Part shown: positions 49,329 to 59,626 of the stretch, piece by piece
Numbering within the stretch: the stretch's first letter is position 1
Layout of the letters: the number at the start of each line of letters is the position of its first letter
Assembly (NCBI GenBank): GCA_041398565.1
Contig: JAWKUN010000002.1
Coordinates: 1,488,001-1,552,000, forward strand
Reading direction: 5' to 3'
Length of the DNA stretch: 64,000 nucleotides
Origin: DATGPD01 sp041398565
Lineage (GTDB): Bacteria > Planctomycetota > UBA1135 > UBA2386
The notes under the pieces: generated by a model
Told to the model about the DNA's origin: nothing
The model's input: the letters and a program-made list of their open reading frames with translations, nothing else
Database searches by the model: none
Program-made: the position numbers and the translations under genes

Positions 49329-50479
49329 GGATGTTGCGCAAGCTCTTCGTCGCGCTCGGCAGCCTGAAGCTGACCGTCCTGCTGTTGCTGACTCTGGGCC
49401 TGCTGACCTTCCTCGGCACGCTGGCGCAGATCCAGAACGGCCTGTTCCAGTCGCAGAAGCTCTACTTCGATTCGTGGCTGGTGCTGCACCCGGTGCGCGA
49501 CATCAAGGTTCCGCTCCCCGGCGGTCAGACGGTGATGGCGTTGTTCTTCGTCAACCTGATGGTCGGCGGCTTCATCCGCATGCGGCGTACCCGACGCCTG
49601 GCCGGTGTCTACATCGTGCACTTCGGCATCGCCCTGCTGCTGCTCGCTGGCTTCGTCAAGCTCGAGTTCTCCGACGACGGCTACATGGCGCTGTGGGAGG
49701 GCGACAGTGCCAACTTCTTCGAGAGCCACTACCACTGGGAGCTGGCCGTCACCAGCGGCAAGGACACGAGCAAGGAGTTCGTCGTCGACGAGGGGGTGCT
49801 GCAGCAGGCGCACGGCAGTCGTGTGGCTTTGCGGCATCCGGATCTCCCGTTCGACCTGATCGTCGACGCCTATACAGCCAACGCCGATCCGCAGCCCGCC
49901 GAGCGCAGCATGGGCACGGCCGACGTGGTCGAGGGCTACAGCTTGCTCGCGCTGCCGCCGAGCGTCGAGCGCGAGCACGACACGCCCGGCGCCTACGTGA
50001 CTCTGCGCCCGAAGGGTGGGCCCGAGCGGCGCATGGTCCTCTTCGGCTCGTCGATGTTGATTCCGCGCGCTCGCACGCTGCCGATCGCCGACGAGACGTG
50101 GACGATCGACCTGCGCAGGCGGCGCTACCCTCTGCCCTTCGCTCTGCGCGTGGACGACTTCCGCAAGGAGGAGCATCCCGGCACGACGATGCCGAAGCTG
50201 TACGAGAGCGACGTCACCCAACGCGTCGATCGCGACGAGCGGCGCCTCAAGATCGAGATGAACAAGCCGCTGCGCGACCAGGGCTACATCATCTTCCAGT
50301 CGAGCTTCGGGCCGTCAGGCCCAGGCACGTTCTCCCGCTACTTCTCGCAGTTCTCGGTCGTTCGGAATCCGTCCGACCAGTGGCCCCTCTGGTCGTGCAT
50401 CGTGATCGCGGTGGGGCTTCTCATCCACTTCCTGATGATGCTCAAGCGCTACATCGTGCGCGAAGCGAGTGCCGCATGA
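49325..50479 (+). CDS. resB: cytochrome c biogenesis protein ResB
   Basis: A 384-residue System II (CcsB/ResB-type) protein that with CcsA carries haem across the membrane and attaches it to apocytochromes c. Helices are near 10-30, 58-78, 88-108 and 350-372, with a large periplasmic domain between helices three and four. LGSLKLTVLLLLTLGLLTFL near residue 12 and GTLAQIQNGL near 33 are ResB-typical; RLKIEMNKPLRDQGYIIFQS near 308-327 is the conserved block before the last helix. The start overlaps the upstream gene, and the end overlaps ccsA by 4 bases (ATGA both times); a second ATG lies at 49331. Confidence 0.9.
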   Translation: MRMLRKLFVALGSLKLTVLLLLTLGLLTFLGTLAQIQNGLFQSQKLYFDSWLVLHPVRDIKVPLPGGQTVMALFFVNLMVGGFIRMRRTRRLAGVYIVHFGIALLLLAGFVKLEFSDDGYMALWEGDSANFFESHYHWELAVTSGKDTSKEFVVDEGVLQQAHGSRVALRHPDLPFDLIVDAYTANADPQPAERSMGTADVVEGYSLLALPPSVEREHDTPGAYVTLRPKGGPERRMVLFGSSMLIPRARTLPIADETWTIDLRRRRYPLPFALRVDDFRKEEHPGTTMPKLYESDVTQRVDRDERRLKIEMNKPLRDQGYIIFQSSFGPSGPGTFSRYFSQFSVVRNPSDQWPLWSCIVIAVGLLIHFLMMLKRYIVREASAA

Positions 50480-52467
50480 TCCGATCCTTCCTGCTGGTGC
50501 TTTCGGCGCTGGTCGCCGCGGCTTGTTCGGGCAACCTGGATCCGGCCCACCGGGTGCGCACGCAGTCGTGGGACCCCGCGGTCGTGGCTGCCTTCAGCCG
50601 CATCCCCGTACAGGACGCCGGTCGCGTCAAGCCGCTGTCGACCGTGGCGCAGTTCGCGCTGCTGTCGATGAACGGCAACCGCGAACTGCGCGTGGCATGG
50701 TCGGACGAGCGCAAGGAGAGCCTGTCGGCGGCGGAGTGGCTGCTGGACTGCTTCTTCTTCCCCGAGCAGGCCAAGCACTACCGCTGCCTGCGCGTCGACA
50801 ACGACGAGGTCATCGCCGCGCTGGGGCTCCGCTTCGACGACCGCAAGCGTCTCGATCGGTACAGCTACGCCGAGATCGTGCCCGCCGCCGACAAGCTGAT
50901 GTCGCTGGCGCGCAAGTACTCGCGCATCGAGGCCAAGATGCGCTCGCCCGTGGAGGGGCAGATCGTCACTCTCGCCGAGGGCATGCAGGTCCTCGACGGC
51001 ATGTTGGCGGCCCTGGAGTTCGCTCGCCATCCCGTGGAGATCCAGCGAACCGATGGACTGCGGGCGGCGTTCGCCGGCAGCGCGCAACGGCCGGTGTCCT
51101 TCGTGCTGCAGAACGCGAGCAGCCTGGCGACCATGGTGCAGATGGTGGGAAGCGACGACGTTCACCTGGACGACACCAAGCGCGACCAGGAGCGAACGGC
51201 GCTGCGCGGCATCCTCGACGACCTCCAGCGGGCCACCGCGGGCGCAGGCGGGCTCGCTTGGTTCGCGCCTCTCGACGCTCAGGAGAAGACGTGGAAGACG
51301 CTGTTCGACCTGGTCGGCGATGCCTTCTCCGGCGCCAAGCCGGCTCCCGAGCACGTGGCCATGATCGAGCGTTTCGAGGCCATGGTCGCCAAGCGAGACG
51401 ATCCGGCCGCCGTGGCATCGCTGATGGAGGAGACGGCAACGCAAGCCGCGCAGACCGCCACCGCCCGTGGCGAGTACGGCACCATCGCCACCGAGGTCAA
51501 TCTCTACCGCGGTGACTACTTCTATCGCTCCCTCCTGGCCTTTGGCGCCGCATTCGTCCTGGTCGCGCTGTCCTGGCTGCGGCCGGCCGCACGCTTGCTG
51601 GGCTTCGGGGTGCACGCGGCGACGATCACCGGCCTGGTGCTGCTGGTCATCGGCATCACCATGCGCTGCATCATCCTCGGTCGGCCGCCGGTTCTGAACC
51701 TGTACGACACGATCCTGTTCATCACCGCCGTCGGGGTGACCTTCGCCTACGCGATGGAGTGGCTCAGCAGGCGCCGAGTCGCGATCTCGCTGGCGACGTT
51801 CTTGGGCATGACCGGGCTGTTCCTGGCTCGTCGCTTCGAGGAACTCGAGGGCAGCGACACCCTGCGGCAACTGCAGGCGGTTCTCGACACCAACTTCTGG
51901 CTGAGCACGCACGTGACGACGGTGACGATGGGCTACTCCGCCGGCCTGCTGGCGGCCATGCTGGCGCACGTCTACATCCTCGGCCGCCTGCTCGGTGGCA
52001 GCGCCGACTTCCTGCGCAGCGTCGGGCGCATGATCTACGGCACGGTGTGCTTCGGCCTCGTGTTCTCGGTCGTGGGTACGATCCTCGGCGGCATTTGGGC
52101 CAACTACTCGTGGGGGCGCTTCTGGGGCTGGGATCCGAAGGAGAACGGCGCGCTCCTGATCTGCCTGGCGGAGATCGCCATCCTGCACGGGCGCATGGCC
52201 GGCTGGTTGCGCCACTACGGCATGGCACTGGCCTCGCTCGGTCTGGGCGTCGTCGTCGCGTTCTCGTGGTGGCACGTCAATCAGCTCGGCGTCGGTCTGC
52301 ACGCCTACGGTTTCACCGAGGGCATCCTCACCGCTCTGAACTGGTTCTACGTGTCGCAGGCGGGCATGTTCGTGTTGGGCCTCGTGGCTGGCACCCGCCA
52401 GCCGCCGCCGGCAGTGGCCGTCGAGGCAGCGGTCGGCGGAGCCGTCCCAGCACCTGGGCACGGCTAG
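50476..52467 (+). CDS. ccsA: cytochrome c biogenesis protein CcsA with extended N-terminal domain
   Basis: A 663-residue protein. Residues 344-650 are a standard CcsA/CcmC-like domain with eight helices and the haem-binding WWD-type motif WGRFWGWDPKENGALL near 544. Candidate haem-ligand histidines are in LSTHVTTVTMGYSAG near 477 and SWWHVNQLG near 597. The N-terminal 340 residues are extra: a lipoprotein-like signal (LLVLSALVAAAC), then a soluble helical domain with IPVQDAGRVKPLSTVAQFAL near residue 42. Typical CcsA is about 300 residues. A similar N-terminal QDGGRxKPLDT block is known to me from CcsA fusions of Bacteroidetes and planctomycetes. Coupled to resB by an ATGA overlap. Confidence 0.92.
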   Translation: MIRSFLLVLSALVAAACSGNLDPAHRVRTQSWDPAVVAAFSRIPVQDAGRVKPLSTVAQFALLSMNGNRELRVAWSDERKESLSAAEWLLDCFFFPEQAKHYRCLRVDNDEVIAALGLRFDDRKRLDRYSYAEIVPAADKLMSLARKYSRIEAKMRSPVEGQIVTLAEGMQVLDGMLAALEFARHPVEIQRTDGLRAAFAGSAQRPVSFVLQNASSLATMVQMVGSDDVHLDDTKRDQERTALRGILDDLQRATAGAGGLAWFAPLDAQEKTWKTLFDLVGDAFSGAKPAPEHVAMIERFEAMVAKRDDPAAVASLMEETATQAAQTATARGEYGTIATEVNLYRGDYFYRSLLAFGAAFVLVALSWLRPAARLLGFGVHAATITGLVLLVIGITMRCIILGRPPVLNLYDTILFITAVGVTFAYAMEWLSRRRVAISLATFLGMTGLFLARRFEELEGSDTLRQLQAVLDTNFWLSTHVTTVTMGYSAGLLAAMLAHVYILGRLLGGSADFLRSVGRMIYGTVCFGLVFSVVGTILGGIWANYSWGRFWGWDPKENGALLICLAEIAILHGRMAGWLRHYGMALASLGLGVVVAFSWWHVNQLGVGLHAYGFTEGILTALNWFYVSQAGMFVLGLVAGTRQPPPAVAVEAAVGGAVPAPGHG

Positions 52468-52505
52468 CCTGCGAAATCGCGCGGCGGCGGCGTAGCATCG
52501 CACCC

Positions 52506-53081
52506 ATGGACCTCTCCGCGCTGCGCGCCACCGTCGAAGAGAGCATCGCCACGAAGCAGCGGCTGCTCGCCAACTGCATGCTCGACGTCGAAAGACTGTG
52601 CAGCGCCGCGGTCGACTGCATCCTCCGTGGTGGCACCGTCTACTTCTGCGGCAATGGCGGGTCGTCCTGCGATGCGGCGCACGCGGCCGGCGAGCTGATT
52701 GGCTGGTTCGAGCGCAAGCAGCGGCCTCCCTACGCGGCGGTGGCTCTGGGCCACGAGGTGCCCTCGCTGACGGCGATCAGCAACGACGCCGGCTTCGAGC
52801 ACGTCTTCGCCCGCCAGCTTCAGGCCCTCGGCAAGCCGGCCGACCTGCTGGTCGGCTTCTCCACCTCGGGCAACAGTCGCAACGTGGTGGCGGCGGCCGA
52901 GGTGGCCAAGCGCATCGGCATGCCGACGGCGGCCCTCACCGGCGAGAACGCGAGTCAGCTCTCGGCGCTGGTAGATGTCTGTGTGCGCGTGCCGTCGTCG
53001 AACACGGCGCGCATCCAGGAGAGCCACCTCTTGTGCGTCCACTTGCTGTGTGCGGCGGTCGAGGACGCGGCTGCGCGTTGA
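52506..53081 (+). CDS. gmhA: SIS-domain phosphoheptose isomerase
   Basis: A 191-residue SIS-domain protein that converts sedoheptulose-7-phosphate to D-glycero-D-manno-heptose-7-phosphate, the first step of ADP-heptose synthesis for lipopolysaccharide. YFCGNGGSSCDAAHAAGELI near residues 46-65 is the GmhA signature. LTAISNDAGFEHVFARQLQA near 88, VGFSTSGNSRNVVAAAEVAK near 116-135 and the C-terminal ARIQESHLLCVHLLCAAVED near 166-185 complete the active site. Length is standard (about 192). The gene starts 38 bases after ccsA and may be read with it. It converges on the next gene with a 24-base gap. Confidence 0.92.
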   Translation: MDLSALRATVEESIATKQRLLANCMLDVERLCSAAVDCILRGGTVYFCGNGGSSCDAAHAAGELIGWFERKQRPPYAAVALGHEVPSLTAISNDAGFEHVFARQLQALGKPADLLVGFSTSGNSRNVVAAAEVAKRIGMPTAALTGENASQLSALVDVCVRVPSSNTARIQESHLLCVHLLCAAVEDAAAR

Positions 53082-53105
53082 TCGATGCCGGCGCTCGTCC
53101 GCTGG

Positions 53106-53810
53106 TCAGTGACCGATGACGACGAACGGGCGGGCGTAGACGCCTGCCTCGCCCGGTAGCTCGCGCGCCGCTCCACTGCCCTCCTGGCCAGCGAGCTCGC
53201 CCAAGACGGTGCGGGCGGCGTCGAACTCGGGGGCGACGGGCACATCTGGGGGCACGGCCTCGTCCAGGCCGGCCTCCGGAACGAACACATACATGCCACG
53301 GTCCTCGATGCCGGTGCCAGGTTGGCCGAGGTGGCCCATCTGGCGCACGCGACGCAGCGCGGCCTCGATCTGCGGGCGCGGCTCGCAGCTGACGAGGGCG
53401 AGGTAGTACACGGGGCCGACCACGTTCGGCGTCGGCCACGTGGTGGGCGTGTCTTCGTGCAGTCCGGGCAGGTGGTGCTTGCCCGCCGGCAGTGGATTCG
53501 CGCGCGCGGTCGCGAGGTGCTCGCTGGGGAACAGGGCGATCGTTCCCATCGCGGTCGACCAACTGGCCACGTAGACGTGGGCCGGGAAGGGCAGGTCGAC
53601 CTCCAGTGCCACCGGCGTGCCACTCGTCACCTCGGTCTCCTGGCGTGCTTCGTGCAGGTCGCTGCCGACTCGCCAGATCATGCGGGGGTGCGGGCTCAAC
53701 GCAGGCCAGGCGATGCCGACCAAGAGGACCGCCAGCGAGGCTAGGCTGGCGAGGGCCAAGAACAACGTGGCCCTGCTACGTGGTCGTCTCTTCGTGGCCT
53801 GGCCGTGCAT
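53106..53810 (-). CDS. membrane-anchored DUF4384-like protein
   Basis: A 234-residue protein with one N-terminal helix (about residues 14-36, LFLALASLASLAVLLVGIAW) and an outside domain. FPAHVYVASWSTAMGTIALF then PSEHLATARANPLPAGKHHL near 75-112 has the strand-turn pattern of DUF4384. YYLALVSCEPRPQIEAAL near 135 follows. Such domains occur with kinases, caspase-like proteases and lipoproteins in planctomycetes and others, but their ligand is unknown. The ATG at 53810 precedes a short basic stretch and the helix. It converges with gmhA; the SDR gene ends 78 bases upstream on the same strand. Confidence 0.7.
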   Translation of the reverse strand: MHGQATKRRPRSRATLFLALASLASLAVLLVGIAWPALSPHPRMIWRVGSDLHEARQETEVTSGTPVALEVDLPFPAHVYVASWSTAMGTIALFPSEHLATARANPLPAGKHHLPGLHEDTPTTWPTPNVVGPVYYLALVSCEPRPQIEAALRRVRQMGHLGQPGTGIEDRGMYVFVPEAGLDEAVPPDVPVAPEFDAARTVLGELAGQEGSGAARELPGEAGVYARPFVVIGH

Positions 53811-53888
53811 CGAAGGCACGTTACGTCGGCGCCGCGAGCGCGGCAACCGAGGTGGCAGGACGCCCACCTCGGGCGAGTAAGTAGCGGC

Positions 53889-54629
53889 TCAGGGTGCTCG
53901 GCGGTGCACCCGCGTCGCCGCGGCCTGGTCGGTCGGCTTGACCAGGATCGTGTCGATGTCGACATGGGCCGGACGGCTGAGTGCGAACCAAACGCATTCG
54001 GCGACATCTTCGGCGGTCAGTGGGCGCGTGCGCTCGTACACGCGCTCGGCGCGCTCGCGGTCGCCGTCGAAGCGGACGATGCTGAACTCCGTCTCGACGA
54101 GGCCAGGGTCGACGCTCGTGACCCGCACGCCTTGGCCCAGGGTCTCGAGTCGGATCGCGTCGCAGATCGACTGCAGGGCGCGCTTGCTGCCGCAGTAGAC
54201 GCTGCCGTTCTCGTAGGCTTGGTGACCTGCGATCGACCCGATCATGACGATGTGGCCGGTCTGCCGTTCGAGCATTTCCGGCAGCACGCGCCGCGTTACG
54301 TGTAGAACGCCCATGACGTTGGTCTCGATCATCTCGCGCCAATGCGCGGGGTCGGCGGTGGCCAGGGGCGCGAGGCCTTTGGCCTTGCCGGCGTTGTTGA
54401 CGAGCACATCGACGGGACCGTGTGCCGCGCGTGCCGCTGCCAGGAAGCGCTCGACCGAGGCCTCGTCGGTCACGTCGAGCGAGCCGGTGAAGGCTCCGTC
54501 GGCGAGGCCATCCAGACGCTCGGCGCGGCGCGCGCCGAGCGACAGGCGCCAGCCCTGGCGAGCGAGGACACGGGCGACGGCAGCACCGATGCCGGCGCTG
54601 GCGCCGGTGATGACGGCATGAGGTTGCAT
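53889..54629 (-). CDS. short-chain dehydrogenase/reductase
   Basis: A 246-residue classical SDR. The nucleotide-binding TGASAGIG is at residues 8-15, the NNAG motif is near 85, and the active-site serine lies in IGSIAGHQAYENGSVYCGSK near 135-154, whose YxxxK gives the catalytic Tyr and Lys. After the SDLDVT-like LDVTDE segment the sequence resembles the YdfG/3-hydroxy acid dehydrogenase branch (MIGSIAGH, VYCGSKRAL, DPGLVETEFS, AEDVAECVWFAL). Arg residues after the first beta strand suggest NADP(H). The substrate is uncertain; 3-hydroxy acids such as serine or L-allo-threonine are plausible by similarity. No neighbour gives a pathway. Confidence 0.9.
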   Translation of the reverse strand: MQPHAVITGASAGIGAAVARVLARQGWRLSLGARRAERLDGLADGAFTGSLDVTDEASVERFLAAARAAHGPVDVLVNNAGKAKGLAPLATADPAHWREMIETNVMGVLHVTRRVLPEMLERQTGHIVMIGSIAGHQAYENGSVYCGSKRALQSICDAIRLETLGQGVRVTSVDPGLVETEFSIVRFDGDRERAERVYERTRPLTAEDVAECVWFALSRPAHVDIDTILVKPTDQAAATRVHRRAP

Positions 54630-54829
54630 GACCCCCTTTTAGCCCCGACCGTTCACCGATGTGCGCCGCGAGCGCGTCGAAAACGAGTCTCGGCAGAAGG
54701 CCGCCGGGCGGCACCGAGGCGGTCTCACCACGATCGAGCACCGTCGAGCATCGTCGAGGAAGGCGCCGTCAACAGCCCCCGAGCAGGCGGCCTTGCCGCA
54801 CCTGGATCGGTGGCGTGTTGCCGATTCGG

Positions 54830-55588
54830 TCAGGCGCCGGCGCGCAGCACCTGCCACAGAGTCTTGGCGATCACCAGGACGGTGATGACGACCACGACGG
54901 TGCGCACTGCCGCGTGTCCCTTCGACACGCTCCAGCGGCTCGCCCAGTAGCTACCGCCGCCGGCTGCGATCGCCAGCACCGCGGCGGGTCCCCATGCGAT
55001 CGCCGAGTTGCGGGTGAACTCGAGCAGGCTGACCGTCGCGGCCACCAGCACCAGCGCCATCTTGGTGGTGTTGATCTCGATCAGGTTGCGGCTGTGGAAG
55101 CGGCTGAGGGCCAAGATCGCCACCAGCCCGACACCGACCTGCACGAAACCCATGTGCAGGCCGACCAACGAGAGCGCCAAGAAGGCCCCGGCTCGCGTGC
55201 GAGTTGGCGCGGCGACGGCTGTCGGTGTGCGGTGACGCAGCTGCTGCACCAGCACGGCCACCATGACCGTCAAGAGATACGCGTGGTAGATCGCCTCGGG
55301 GAGGCGCAGCGCCATGGTCACGCCGAGCAGGGCGCCCGGTCCGGTGCACGCCGCCAGCCGCCAGGCGCGCGCGGGGATGCGGATGCCGCGCGTGCGGAAG
55401 CCGACCCAGCCGAAGAGACCGATGGCGATCGCTGCCAGGCGCAGGCTGCCGTTGGCGACCGTGGTGGTCAGGCCCGACGCCAGGTCGAGGGCGAAGAGGC
55501 CCAACACGCCTGCGGCGCCGGCCAGGTTGTTGATCGCGCCCATGCCGACGCCGGCGAGCACCAGCCAGAACACCTCGGTGGCGGTCAT
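54830..55588 (-). CDS. TauE/SafE family membrane permease
   Basis: A 252-residue membrane protein with seven or eight helices, similar to TauE/SafE permeases that export sulfite, sulfoacetate or related organosulfur anions. GVGMGAINNLAGAAGVLGLF near residues 14-33 is the first half-repeat; VGLHMGFVQVGVGLVAILAL near 143-162 is the second (Gly-x-Gly family motif within an inverted duplication). The ATG at 55588 is preferred because the first helix starts 4 residues later; an in-frame ATG at 55714 would add 42 basic residues. The gene lies 76 bases downstream of malate dehydrogenase. The substrate is unknown. Confidence 0.85.
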   Translation of the reverse strand: MTATEVFWLVLAGVGMGAINNLAGAAGVLGLFALDLASGLTTTVANGSLRLAAIAIGLFGWVGFRTRGIRIPARAWRLAACTGPGALLGVTMALRLPEAIYHAYLLTVMVAVLVQQLRHRTPTAVAAPTRTRAGAFLALSLVGLHMGFVQVGVGLVAILALSRFHSRNLIEINTTKMALVLVAATVSLLEFTRNSAIAWGPAAVLAIAAGGGSYWASRWSVSKGHAAVRTVVVVITVLVIAKTLWQVLRAGA

Positions 55589-55664
55589 GTGCGTGGCAAG
55601 AAGGGGCGGGTGCGCGTGCCGCTGGCGCGCGGTTGGCCCACGCCGGACGCGTGGGCCTGCTCGG

Positions 55665-56647
<983 letters not shown>

Positions 56648-56651
<4 letters not shown>

Positions 56652-58507
56652 GTCCGTCGAACTGTAGCGACCGCGGTCTCCAGTCGCAGCGACGATTCGT
56701 GTTCACCGGGGCGTGATGGTTCGCGGTCGCGATGGTCACGCTCGAGCAAACGCTCGAGCGTGCGCACGAGTCCGCGCCGGTCGATGGGCTTGCTTGCGTA
56801 GTCGTCGCACCCGGCGTCGAGGCAGCGTTGGCGAGCGTCGGCTAGGCCGTCGGCCGTCAAGGCGAGGATCGGCAGGCGACAACCGTCCGCGCGCAGGCGG
56901 CTCGTCGCTTCGTAGCCGTCCATGATCGGCATCTGCATGTCCATGACGATGGCGTCGAAGTCGTTGCCGGCGCGTTGCGCGGCGGCGACCGCGGCGAGGG
57001 CGCCGGCTCCGTCCTCCACCGCGGTGACCTCGACCCCAGCGCGCTTGAGAATCGTGCCGATCAGCAACCGGTTGTCGCGTCCGTCCTCGGCCAGCAGAAC
57101 GTGCGCCCGCAGCTTCTCCGGCGATTCGCGCGGTGTCTCGGCTCCTCGCCGCTCCTGGCGACGCCACTGCTCGCTCGGCTCGAGCGGGCCGGGGTCGATC
57201 GTGAACACCGCGCTGGTGCCGGTGCCCACTGCGCTCGTTGCCGACAAGCTGCCGCCGAGGAGCTGGGCCAGGCGGCGACTGATCGCCAGGCCGAGCCCGG
57301 TGCCGAGGCGATGATCGGCGGTCGCTGCGGCCTGGTCGAACGGCTCGAACATGCGTTGCAGCTCGCTGTCCGGCAGCCCCGGCCCGTCGTCCTGTACGAC
57401 GATCCGGATGACGGGCGGCGAGGCCTGCGCCGACAACGCCAACCGCACCCGCGCGGGCATTCCCTTCGTCAGGGACCGGGTGCAGCGCACCGCGTTCCCC
57501 AACAAGTTGATCAGCACCTGCCGCAAGCGCGTCTTGTCGGTGCCGATGGTGGCCGGGAGCGGCGTCTCTTCGTCGATCTCGATGACGACGCCGCGCTCGC
57601 GCGCCGTCATCGCGAACAGCCGCACGACGTCGGCGATCTCATCGCGCAGGTTGCACGGAGCCAGGCGTAGCTCGAGATGGTCGGACTCGATGCGGGCCAG
57701 ATCGAGTACGTCGCTGAGGACGGTCAGCAAGTGCTCGCCGTTGCGGCGGATGACACGGACGGCCTCTGCCTTCTCGTCTTCGGGCAGTGCTCCGTCCTCC
57801 AGCTGCTCGGCGAAGCCGAGGATCGCCTGCAACGGCGTCCGGATCTCGTGGCTGGCGTAGGCCAAGAACTGCGTCTTGCGCCGGTTCTGTTCCTCGGCGC
57901 TCACCTTGGCGTCGAACAAGGCCATGCTGGCACTCTGCAGCAGGTTGTTCTGCAGCAGGAGTTCGCGCTCGCTGGCGCGCAGGGCCGTGGTGTCGACCAC
58001 CAGCAGCAGTTGGCGGGCGTCGGTGTGGTGTGGATCGTGCGGGTCGATGTGTACGGCCACCGGCCGGAAGGAGCCGTCGGCCGCTACTGCCACGTGCTCG
58101 CGCGCCGTAGCACGCGCACGGTCCTCGTGGGCGAGGGTCGGGATCAGGTCGTGGATCGCGGTTCCTTCGAGGCGTTCTCGCCCGAGCACGCCCGCTGCCG
58201 CCGCGTTCGCCCACTGCACGCGACCGTCCGCGTCGACGAGCAGCACACCGGCGCTGGTGCCGGACCACGCCGCCATCCTGTCGTGGACGCCGCCCGCGGG
58301 CTCACTGCTCGGCATGCGGGTCGCGTCGGTCTCGACGCGCGGCGGCGTGACCCGGCGCCACGATCGAGCGCGTTCGCCGATCCGCCACACGAGCAGGGCG
58401 ACCGCCAGGAACGGCTGGCCTGCCAGGGCAGCCCACGCGACGAAGACGACGGTACAGGCGTGTGCCACCGCCGCCGATCGACCATGCTGGCTGGGATGAT
58501 TGCCCAT
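56648..58507 (-). CDS. hybrid histidine kinase with PAS and receiver domains
   Basis: A 619-residue sensor. Two short hydrophobic stretches near residues 14-44 may anchor it. A PAS-like domain (GVLLVDADGRVQWANAAAAG, about 87-175) is followed by a HisKA domain with phospho-acceptor His220 (YASHEIRTPLQ). The HATPase domain has N-box INLLGNAVR (Asn338), DDGPGLP near 373 and GTGLGLAIS near 402. A C-terminal receiver (472-600) has phospho-acceptor Asp523 (VMDMQMPIMDGYEA), Thr near 552 and Lys in SKPID near 579. No output domain is present, so phosphate should pass to a phosphotransfer protein elsewhere. The ATG at 58507 is chosen over an upstream frame. The 3' end overlaps mdh by 4 bases. Confidence 0.93.
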
Positions 58508-58848
58508 CGGACCGCTCTCCGTTTCCGGGTATCGGGAGCCTCGGGCGGTGGGCGTGAGCGACCAGCGGTGCGACCGACCACTTGTTGCACGGACATGCGG
58601 CAGCCTCCGCGGACAACGTGTCGGACCGCCAGGCATGCGGACTTGCGAAACCGCACTCCGAAGGCGTCGTGGTGAGCATCGGGCCTTCGGCGTGGCCCGT
58701 CGTGGCCTCCGAATCATCTGTGGACGCATTCGAGTCTCGTGCAGCGCCAGTTCCTCCCGTCGACCGAGGGGGGCGGGCAGCGGGTCTCGAGCATGCAGGC
58801 GTGCTGCTCGCTGGTGCTCGCGGTCGCTCTTGCGGCCGCGCGCCGGGC
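58508..58848. other. intergenic region upstream of the hybrid kinase
   Basis: About 340 bases between the Dabb gene stop and the kinase start, both on the minus strand. No coding motif, tandem repeat or strong hairpin was seen. The kinase/mdh promoter should lie here. Confidence 0.45.
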
Positions 58849-59145
58849 TCAGGGCTCGTGCCCTTGAGCGACCAGGCGGCTCTCGACGACTTGACTCAGG
58901 TCCTCGGCGAGGACGCGCTGGTGCTCGGGGTGGCGCACGAAGATCTCGTAGGCGCGTTCGCTCTCGAAGGCCGAGAACAGCGCGAGGGTGTAGCCGGAAC
59001 TCTCCGCCGCGACGTTGTGCGTGACTGCGAAGTGCACGACCCCTGGCAATGTTTCGGCCAGGCGGCTGAGCTGCTCGCGCGCCCGGCGCACGCGCTCGAG
59101 CGTGACCCCGGGCCGCAGACGGAACAGCACCACGTGGTGGAACAT
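58849..59145 (-). CDS. Dabb (stress-responsive alpha/beta barrel) protein
   Basis: A 98-residue single-domain protein of the Dabb family, dimeric ferredoxin-like barrels found in stress-induced proteins and in some polyketide cyclases. Typical blocks are MFHHVVLFRLRPGVTLERVR, then LAETLPGVVHFAVTHNVAAE, SSGYTLALFSAFESERAYEI and HPEHQRVLAEDL. The conserved histidines (residues 3-4 and in HPEHQ) are present. Length is standard. The function of bacterial members is mostly unknown. It is 70 bases downstream of the DUF2203 gene. Confidence 0.9.
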   Translation of the reverse strand: MFHHVVLFRLRPGVTLERVRRAREQLSRLAETLPGVVHFAVTHNVAAESSGYTLALFSAFESERAYEIFVRHPEHQRVLAEDLSQVVESRLVAQGHEP

Positions 59146-59215
59146 CGCGCTGGGGAGCTTGCCTGATCCTCGGCGGACGGTAAAGGCGCGTCTCTGCGGC
59201 CTTCGCCGAGCCCGG

Positions 59216-59626
59216 TCAGACCGCGTCGTTCTGCCGGCGCACCAGGAGAGGGCGGCGGGTACCCAACTCCTCGCCGGCGAGGTGGCCGTGGTCGATCCCG
59301 TTCTCGCCCTCCATCCAGCAGAACACCACCGACTTGGGGGTGGCGCGGCCGGGGAAGTGGATGGTGAGGGGGTGCATGCGCAGCACCGTCAGGCCGAGGC
59401 GTTCGAGTTCTTGACGCCCCCGCGCCAGCGCATCGTCATGCCCACGGACTTCCATCTCGAGATCGGCGATCGCTTGCCCCAACCCCTCCGGCGACGTCGA
59501 ACGTTCGAGCTCCTCCTTGACCTTGAGGGCGCGTAGTCGTTCGGTGCGCCGTTCCACCAACTCCGCCGCGACCGCCTTCACCAGCGGCAGGATGTCGAGG
59601 GCCTGGTTGAGGGAGAAGGATTCCAT
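59216..59626 (-). CDS. DUF2203 protein
   Basis: A 136-residue mostly helical, then beta-containing protein. It opens MESFSLNQALDILPLVKAVA and ends with SVVFCWMEGENGIDHGHLAG, the pattern of DUF2203 (usually DFP...VxLCWxxGE...IxxWH). The first 85 residues are predicted coiled helix (ELVERRTERLRALKVKEELE). Members are widespread, uncharacterised cytoplasmic proteins. No membrane span is present. The start is an ATG near AGTCCCGGCG, without a clear ribosome binding site. Confidence 0.85.
   Translation of the reverse strand: MESFSLNQALDILPLVKAVAAELVERRTERLRALKVKEELERSTSPEGLGQAIADLEMEVRGHDDALARGRQELERLGLTVLRMHPLTIHFPGRATPKSVVFCWMEGENGIDHGHLAGEELGTRRPLLVRRQNDAV

Noticed and set aside
53821..54741. 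A leftward frame of 306 residues that could extend or replace the SDR gene
   Set aside because: It is in a different frame from the SDR motifs and has only Arg/Ser/Pro-rich sequence.
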